From NCBI GenBank assembly GCA_030159075.1, contig BROG01000649.1, forward strand, positions 356,004 through 420,003: a DNA stretch of 64,000 bases, read 5' to 3'. A model generated the notes under the pieces. The model did no database searches, was not told the origin of the DNA, and saw only the letters and a list, made by a program, of their open reading frames with translations. This DNA is from Atrina japonica. Lineage: Eukaryota > Mollusca > Bivalvia > Pterioida > Pinnidae. Below, piece by piece: positions 56,791 to 64,000 of this stretch. Every line of letters begins with the position of its first letter. The stretch's first letter is position 1. The translations under genes were made by a program, and so were the position numbers.

Positions 56791-57590
56791 TAGATCGAGC
56801 GCGTGGAGGACCGAGATCCCTCTGACCGAATTCAGAAGCACATTTGATATGGCGAAAGAGATTATCTGAAAGGTACAGTACAGTCGGACTTTTTAAGGTA
56901 CGGGAAAACTTAAATTCTAATAAAACAAATAACTCAGAAAAAAGATCTTTACAACGTTTCATGAGTTTTATAATGTATTTGAACACGCATTTTATCATAT
57001 TCTCGTCTATATATCATGGGACAAAAATCTTCATTGTGACAGCTTATATCAATTTAATATGAACATTAAGAGTAATCAAAATTTCACATGATATACAAAT
57101 TAGTTTTATTTAGTTTAGGTTAAATAATGGCATTATCTAAGGAAAGTGGCAATACGCTCGACCGTCGTCGTTCACGTAGAATTCGTTCGTACGAGTGTCA
57201 TGCATGTAAACTCGAAAATTATATTGGTATATTCACATGGCTACCTTTTATTTAAACTCAAAATTCGTCATACACAGATTTTACCAACAGTATACTACAG
57301 GCGTGTAAATTGACTTAACCTTATCGAAATCTTATTATTTCGTTTCGTATTGTTTGTCTAACATCATACATCGATGATTACGTCAAGTAGAAATGTGGAC
57401 GTTATACCAAGACAAAAATGAGATCAGGACATTTTCTATAATAAAAAGTCCAACCTGTATAATTTGGATATGTATCATTTCGCAGCAGGATGACAGTTGT
57501 GGATCACGTCGTCCCGACAGGCTAGACTGGATGGCGACGATTTCCTGCATCTTCTTGGACCTAAGTAATAGTTTCGTGTGCACAAATTGA
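56791..57590. other. Unassigned region
   Basis: 57127-57255 (+) encodes a 42-residue basic peptide starting MALSKESGNTLDRRRSRRIR with one CHAC motif. Short and without homology I recognise. No other feature. Confidence 0.25.
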
Positions 57591-57629
57591 TATCTTAGGC
57601 GATTTGATCAGCGATTTGATAAGCCAACA

Positions 57630-58870
57630 ATTTGCATAACCCCTTATAATCTGTCAACTTAATAAGTGCAACTGGAGTACTTTGTATTTATTCCGTCCGC
57701 ATCTTACTCATACAAGAGTGAACATTTCTGTGGGATTTAATTCGTTCTGTTCAAACTCGGGGAATGGACTTTACATTTACATATTTTGTATCATACAAGT
57801 CGCCTTGTTTGTTCGCCCTCTATCGGAGATCTACAGATTGCCAGTGTGACATACAGTTACATCTCTGTCGCTTACCACTTACAGTCTAAGTCACATTAAA
57901 TTATAAACTGTAAAGTTATTTTGTAAAGTAATCAATCAAAATAAAAACATTTTACCTGATATCACTATCAGTGAAAAACAAACAACTACATCCTATAATA
58001 TCTTTCATCAGACAGCTAAATTTTTTTTGATTATTTCAATTTACCAAAGAATTTTTTTTCTACGAGAATCTTTGTTAGCCTTACGATAGAGATAAGATGG
58101 GTCATGTGATCATTTGCTATCGCGATGAACAGAAACAACTTTCAGTGACTTTTGCTTTTTCACTATGCATGAAATATGATACAAGTAACACCCGAATTTA
58201 TAAGATAATACGTCCTAATCCTATTTTTCAGATATTTAGAAGACGTGACACGAATCACCAAGGTAAGAGTCAAGTACTTGGCACGAACCTTTGGGTAATA
58301 TTATAAATAATGTCTATATTTTGTATTAACAATGGCCATACCGCCTATGCCAAAACTTCTAATTTTGTTGTAAGTTTTATCTACGATAGAGCGAATAAGA
58401 TTTGTAACTGGAATATTCAAACTACAAACTTCAAATTATATGTTATTGATAATTAATCAAATATAAACTACATCTTGTAAATTCTAATGAAAATACCGAT
58501 ATTTTTCAAAGTTTGACTAACACATTCTTTACTCTATTACTTACCTTGTTAGATACTACGACCTGACAATTACATTTGATTTGTAACTACCTGACATCTT
58601 ATACATTTTGATAAACCGACACATCGCATGTCCTCTGCAGAAGTACATCTGAAGCACTATTGTATTTAATTCCGTCCGCATCTTACTCATACAGGAGTGA
58701 ACCTTCCTTTTTGGAGTTAATTCGTACACATCCAGTTCAAATTCCGGTGAAAAACATTTACATATTTATATCATACACGTAGTCTTGTGTGTTTCCCCAC
58801 TATCAAAGATCTATTTTAAGTAAATTGAAAAGCTGAAAATTTTTAAGTTATTTTGTAAAGCAGCCAAAAT
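57630..58870 (+). repeat. Diverged direct duplication, spacing about 1 kb
   Basis: 57660-57850 and 58630-58815 share TCCGTCCGCATCTTACTCAT, AGAGTGAAC.TT, TTAATTCGT, CATTTACATATTT and ATCATACA in the same order. Confidence 0.65.
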
Positions 58871-58881
58871 AATATCCCATT

Positions 58882-59039
58882 AAGGAATGACGCTAATTTG
58901 TACCTATATTCTATGATATAACTTAACGCTTTATAGACCGCGATCCGCGAAGCAGTTTATAAAAATGTGTAAAGTGGCCCACGTTATGTAACATGATGAT
59001 AACATCGTATGATATAGGTACAAATTAGCTTCATTCCTT
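58882..59039. mobile_element. 158-bp palindromic MITE
   Basis: The ends AAGGAATGACGCTAATTTGT..ACCTATA and the complement of the right end differ at one of 27 positions. TA or TTA lies at each border, which would fit a mariner-like target, unproven. Confidence 0.75.
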
Positions 59040-59990
59040 ATAATTTAATTTTGTAATACAAAAGTAATTGATAAATAAACATTATAAACATTTTTATACC
59101 GTGAACAATGATTTTGAATTGCCCAGGAAATAATTTTCCCGCATAGCAACGCCTTTCCCAGTTTTGCCGAGACGAGTCGACAATTTTGAAAGTTACTGTT
59201 TGAAATTAAACACGGTTATTAAATTCCAGAGGAAAGAAAGTGTGGTGATTGTAAAGAGAAGGAGTCGATATTGGCAGAAGGCATGGACGCAGAGGTAGAG
59301 ACTATTACGTAGATTCATTGATAACAAAGAATAAAGTTACAACAGCGTGAGTTCATTGATAAAAAATAAGTTATCCATGAATTAAAACGACCGGAAGTGT
59401 AAGGAGATAAATTGGGTCATTTTCCTATGCATAAATCATGGAAATACCCGAAATGTTAGGAAAATGCGCCTTTCGGAAGGTAATATTTAAACTCACCAAT
59501 TCTTTCACTTTCGTTTTGGCAAATAAAAATATGACCGCCGGTAAGTTCGACGAAAATTCTGATAATTTTTCACGAGAAGGATTTTTTAAATTGTACCATT
59601 TTCGGGCATTACTGGTCCGCTTTGTATCCCCACTAAATTCATCTCATTCACAAAGTTTAAATTCTTTCCTGCTGATAACTTTGTTTCAAACCTGTGTTGT
59701 GGTTCTTGAGATAAGGTCGTTTAAATGGAAAACATTACAATTAACAGTGCCATTACAATAGACCGTTTGGTCTACGTGATCTAAGACAAAATGGAATTAG
59801 GACCAAGACAGAAACTCGCTTGGTAAATTCTGAAAAAAATACCAAATCATCTATCTCTATAGTCTAATGAAATGGCAGAATGATTCCAAATATTCCATTT
59901 TTGGAATGCTTTTGTTTTATGTATTGTTTAAATCCCACCAGGGTTTACTTATATAGAGACGTCACAAGTTGATGATGACGTTTAACACAA
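59040..59990. other. Unassigned region
   Basis: A 107-codon ORF at 59438-59761 (+, starts MEIPEMLGKCAFRKV) has no domain recognised. No splice context or neighbour supports it as a gene. Confidence 0.25.
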
Positions 59991-59991
59991 T

Positions 59992-60775
59992 ATTATCAAT
60001 GTTGTAGACAAGTGTTAATGTTGTAGACAGGTGTTAATGCTGTGGACAAGTGTCAATGTTGTAGACGGGTGTTAATGTTGTGGACAGGTGTCAATGCTGT
60101 GGACAGGTGTCAATGTTGTGGACATGTGTCAATGCTGCGGACAGGTGTCAATGTTGTGGAGAGGTGTTATTGCTGTGGACAGGTGTCAATGTTGTGGACA
60201 GGTGTTAATGCTGTGGACAGGTGTCAATGCTTTGGACAGGTGTCAATGTTGTGGACAGGTGTTAATGTTGTGGACAGCTGTCAATGTTGTAGACAGGTGT
60301 TACTGTTGTGGACAGGTGTCAATGCTGTGGACAGCTGTCAATGTTGTGGACATGTGTCAATGCTGTGGACAGGTGTCAATGTTGTGGACAGGTGTCAATG
60401 CTGTGGACAGCTGTCAATGTGGTGGACATGTCAATGTTGTAGACATGTGTCAATTTTGTGGAAAGCTGTCAATGTTGTGGACAGATGTCAATCAATGCTG
60501 TGGACAGGTGTTAATGTTGTAGACAGGTGTCAGGTTGTACACAGGTGTCAATCAATGCTGTGGACAAGTGTCAGTGCTGTGAAGAGAGGTCATTTAATGC
60601 CGTAGGCAGGTGTCAATCAATGCTGTGGACAAGTGTCAATGTTGTGGACAGGGGTCAATCAATGCTGTGAACAGAGGTTAATCAATGCTGTGAACAGATG
60701 TCAATCAACGCCGTAGACAGGTGTCAATCAACGCCGTAGACAGGTGTCAATCAACGCTATAGACGTTACGACTTT
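59992..60775 (+). repeat. 19-bp minisatellite
   Basis: About 40 units of TCAATGTTGTGGACAGGTG with Y variants (GTTGTGG/GCTGTGG). Since 19 is not a multiple of three, three units give a 19-residue Cys/Trp/Val-rich repeat in an otherwise meaningless 187-codon ORF. Confidence 0.92.
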
Positions 60776-60890
60776 TAGTGAAACACAAATCTTCTAAGTT
60801 AGGTATACGTCTAAGTTTGAATTTACGATCTTCGGTAAAACTCGCTACAAGTAAAAGAGACACATATGTTGCAAATTATAGAGGGCCAAG

Positions 60891-60893
<3 letters not shown>

Positions 60894-60987
<94 letters not shown>
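60894..60987. repeat. (AT)n microsatellite
   Basis: About 46 AT units, directly next to repeat-family copy B. Confidence 0.95.
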
Positions 60988-60988
<1 letters not shown>

Positions 60989-61545
60989 CTCAAATTTTTA
61001 TTTCTACTACATCCAGGGACCCATACTACTAATCGTTAAATTCTGCTCACATCGAGAAGTTGCGCGAGATACAAAAAAAATGTCGGAATTGCAAAGTCAT
61101 AACTTAAAAGCGCATTGCAGAGAAGGTAATAAAGTACCGTACTAGCAAACGTTTCGAAGACTGAGACTAGGCCATAACAACTAGGGTTGTACTTTGAACC
61201 CGATTACGAATCGTATCCATTATTCGGATAATGTGAACTGCAAGATATGAAGTGATACATACGCTGGGATAGAGTAAAATAGATAGCAAAAACATGTTGC
61301 ATTTATTTCATGAGTAATGAATAACTTTTAAGATTATATTTAAGTTTTAACACCAAGGAAAAGATCAGCCACTCAATATTTTATTCAGAACAGTGAGTGA
61401 ATGACCGGGACACTGACGTGATAAAAGCACGGAACATCAATCCCTTTGGGGACTCTGTCATGTTGCCCCTGCCAAAGGATTAACTAAACCTGTAAAACTG
61501 TTAATGAATGTTTCGCCCTCTCTAAAGGTTTACCTATATAACATA
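60985..61545 (-). repeat. Hairpin-bearing repeat family, copy B
   Basis: Reverse-orientation match of copy A: TACTACATCC.GGGACC, GCAAAGTCATAACTTAAAAG, GGTAATAAAGTACCGTACTA, AGCCACTCAATATTTTATTC, CGCCCTCTCTA. The inverted pair AATCCCTTTGG / CCAAAGGATT is retained. Confidence 0.8.
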
Positions 61546-61955
61546 ATACATAGGTAAACCTACAAAGAGGGCGAAAGCATGTGTCAACAGTTTTACATAT
61601 TCAGTTAAATCCCTTTAGGGAACATGTCGCTTGCCCTTTGTCGGGGGGCAACACGAGAACATCCCGAAAGGGATTAATGTTCAGTGTTTCTGTCACGTAG
61701 GCCTAAATGTCCCGGTCATTCACTTATTGTTTTAAACAAAATATTGAGTGGCTGACTGTTTCCTTGGTGTTGAAACTTAAATAGAATCTATGTATAGTAT
61801 ATTAGTCATGAATTAAATGCAACATTATGTCTTTATGCTATATACTATATGCGAAGCCCTCATATATGCAGAGAAGCTCACATTTTTAATAGAGGGTGAA
61901 GCCCTCATATATGTAGAGAAGCTCACATTTTTTTATTCCTACTACATCCTACTAC
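61545..61955 (+). repeat. Hairpin-bearing repeat family, copy C
   Basis: Same orientation as copy A (AGGGCGAAAGCAT, ATTGAGTGGCTGACTGTTTC, TGTAGAGAAGCTCACATTTT). The internal part with the GCAAAGTCAT core is deleted and the terminal motif duplicated (61855-61890 and 61902-61935). Confidence 0.75.
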
Positions 61956-62380
61956 AACGTTTTGTAGACCGAGACTAGGTCATAACGACTAGGGTTGTAC
62001 ATCGAACCCGATCACGAAGCGCCTCCATTATTCTGGTAATGTGAACTACACGAAATGATGGATACGCTGGGATACAGAAAAATATATAGCATAAAAACAT
62101 GTTTGTGCATTTAATTCATGACTAATAAGTACCACATAGACTGTGTTTAAGTTTTAGTACCAAGGAAACAGTCAGCCACTCAATATTTTATTTCAAACAA
62201 TGAGTGAATGAACGGGACATTTTATTGATAAATACACTGAATGTTAATCCCTTTGGTGATTCCGCAGGGGGTGGGGGTGCAATACGACGGAATCCCCAAA
62301 GGGATTAACTGAACATTTAAAACTGTTGATGAATGCCTTCGCCCTCTCTATAGGTTTACTTCTGTATTATTTATACCTAC
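61940..62380 (-). repeat. Hairpin-bearing repeat family, copy D
   Basis: Begins TTTATTCCTACTACATCC and ends TTCGCCCTCTCTATAGGTTT. Contains the best hairpin: AATCCCTTTGGTGATTCCG (62250-62268) pairs with CGGAATCCCCAAAGGGATT (62288-62306), 18 of 19 positions. Confidence 0.8.
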
Positions 62381-62905
62381 TACATCCGGGGACGTGTACT
62401 ACTAATGGTAAAAAGTCTGCTTACATCGGGGGAATTGCGCGAGGCATAAACCAAATGTCGAAACTGCAAAGTCATTTCTCAAAAGCTCATTGCAAACGAG
62501 GTAATAAACTAACGCACTAGCAAATGTTTTACAGACTTGGACTAGGCCATGGCGACTAGGGTTGTACATTGAAACCGATCATGAAACGCATCCATTAGTC
62601 GGGTAATGTGACCTGAACAAAGTGATAAATACGCTGGGATAGAGTAAAATATAAAGCATAGTACAAAAGATGCATTTGATTTTTTGACTAATAAATGACA
62701 CATAGCGTCTATTTAAGCTTTAAAACAGTCAGCCATTCAATATTTTATTTAGAACAATATGTGAAAGATCCGGGCATTTACGTGATAAAAACACTGACCA
62801 TTACTATAATGCCTTTGGGTATTTGGTCGTATTGCCCTCACCAAAACTGTTGATGAATGCTTTCACCCTCTCCATAGTTTTACCTATGTAGTATTATTTT
62901 TAGCT
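62380..62905 (-). repeat. Hairpin-bearing repeat family, copy E
   Basis: CTACTACATCCGGGGACGTG, TGTCGAAACTGCAAAGTCAT, ACGCTGGGATAGAGTAAAAT, TTCACCCTCTCCATAGTTTT. In tandem with copy D. The hairpin is shortened. Confidence 0.8.
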
Positions 62906-63358
62906 GACTGAATACTCCCATGTCGAAAGGAGATTCTATTTGTCTCGTCCCCGTAGACAGGGTAGGAATGTAAAGAATCATTTAGGTCCTCTCTGTCCTT
63001 TGATTTTATAATATGTAAATGCCTTTTTTAGAAATATTCATATTTTTCTGTTCTCTGGTCAGACAAATTTTATAGTCTTTTAAAATTTGCTTTCAATGTT
63101 GCTTGAAGTGAAGGATGTTGAAAGGTAATTTCCGTTTACACTACGGTGTATGAATCATGTAAATCATATAAATACATGAATGCAAATATGTAGTAAAGTA
63201 ACAACCATTCTATATGCGTATAGTTTTTACTTATTTGCTTTTCAGTCATATATATTTAAATCAACGTCTCAACACACTCCATTCAAAGTTCTACCTACAG
63301 TTTTTCTGTTACGTTAAACAAACTACATAACGTCACAGCACGCCATACACCCTTAAGG
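62906..63358. other. 3' flank of Mab-21-like copy 2
   Basis: AT-rich; only the last roughly 40 bases resemble the 3' flank of copy 1. Nothing else recognised. Confidence 0.35.
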
Positions 63359-64000
63359 TCATTCCTGACTTTTTTGTAAGCAATGCCGCAAACTACTCAT
63401 CACATGGAGCACTGCTATGTTGTATTTATACCTCCTTCCGGAAAAGAGTTCCAGTTTTCTCCTGGCGTAGTACGACATCACGTGATATTTTACAGACTTG
63501 TTGATATCGCGCTGGAGCATCATCAGATACCCAATTAAGTTTAAATCATTGTGACAGAATTGTTTGGGACAATATGTTTCAACTTTTATGTCCATTTCCA
63601 TGCGCGATAAAATAATTTCAAAGTTTGTTTGGTCTTCCAGCTGATAGTAACATAATCCCAAAAGAAAATAAGCATGTGCATGTGGGGATATCTGGGTACA
63701 CTCCGATCCGTTTATTTCCTTGTTACCGAAAATCTGGTATCTAACTGCTGATGGTAGTGAGATACTGTCTGCGCTATAATTAGATGGATAGCCCAAGGAT
63801 ACTGATAATTTCCTTTGTAAAGACCAACTTTTACCACATATACCTAGTAAGAAAATTTTAAGTAATACGTCATTTTTCTTTATTACTCTAAACCAAGGAA
63901 CATATCTCCTTAAGATTCCCTGTACGATTTTCATACATTTATGTATGTTTCCATTCATTAGGTAAAATGTCGCTAACTGTAAATACCCGGAAGTGGCGTC
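63359..64000 (-). CDS. Mab-21/cGAS-like protein, C-terminal part (copy 2, cut by window end)
   Basis: Open frame from the window edge to a stop at 63359, 214 codons visible. The amino acids align without gaps to the end of copy 1 except for a four-residue insertion (PKQF, near 63560). Shared: TSGYLQLATFYLMNGNIHKC, AVRYQIFGNKEINGSECTQ, SVKYHVMSYYARRKLELFSG. An intact frame at high identity suggests a recent duplication or ongoing constraint. The nucleotidyltransferase part should lie beyond 64000. Confidence 0.75.
   Translation of the reverse strand, partial: DATSGYLQLATFYLMNGNIHKCMKIVQGILRRYVPWFRVIKKNDVLLKIFLLGICGKSWSLQRKLSVSLGYPSNYSADSISLPSAVRYQIFGNKEINGSECTQISPHAHAYFLLGLCYYQLEDQTNFEIILSRMEMDIKVETYCPKQFCHNDLNLIGYLMMLQRDINKSVKYHVMSYYARRKLELFSGRRYKYNIAVLHVMSSLRHCLQKSQE

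Noticed and set aside
59438..59761. 107-codon ORF
   Set aside because: No domain, no repeat, no splice partner seen; length is within chance for this composition.
60042..60605. 187-codon Cys/Trp-rich repeat ORF
   Set aside because: It is a translation of the 19-bp minisatellite; the neighbouring frame is equally open and no splice or start context supports it.

Overview
The window is animal nuclear DNA: AT-rich, long introns, many non-autonomous transposons and minisatellites, and one conserved multi-exon gene. The repeat families, the Mab-21/cGAS-like gene copies and a protein-primed DNA polymerase (Polinton-type) relic suggest a lophotrochozoan, most likely a bivalve mollusc. The species cannot be fixed from the sequence alone.

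From 235 to 43795 on the + strand lies one gene, TAF5, which encodes the TFIID subunit with an N-terminal LisH/NTD2 part and a C-terminal WD40 propeller. I could place 19 coding exons (about 710 codons) by matching the human protein, with consistent GT-AG junctions and phases at every junction except exon 8 to exon 9. The gene is about 5 percent exon. Its introns hold two, possibly three, Helentron-like insertions, one of them nested inside a terminal-inverted-repeat (TIR) element, plus hAT-like and piggyBac-like MITEs, tRNA-derived SINEs, AT microsatellites and at least seven minisatellites. Two minisatellites begin across the exon-intron border and carry copies of the 5' splice site. A third repeats a consensus GTAAGT. 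A fourth repeats an AG|GT junction.

From 43.8 to 48.6 kb there are only repeats: a tandem repeat bearing polyadenylation signals just behind the TAF5 stop, SINE-like copies, an array of perfect palindromes, and an inverted copy of a roughly 1.2 to 1.4 kb element that also sits in TAF5 intron 12.

From 48.7 to 50.6 kb on the - strand is a Mab-21/cGAS-like nucleotidyltransferase gene, in two open pieces separated by a broken stretch. A second copy of its C-terminal part enters the window at the right end (63359 to 64000). Between the copies lie a decayed Polinton-like relic (about 51.15 to 53.6 kb), microsatellites, a 19-bp minisatellite, small MITEs and a cluster of at least four copies of a hairpin-bearing repeat family that also occurs once in TAF5 intron 1.

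There are no prokaryotic features. The most unusual material is the relation between splice sites and tandem repeats in TAF5, and the conserved, covarying 3' hairpins of the Helentron-like elements.
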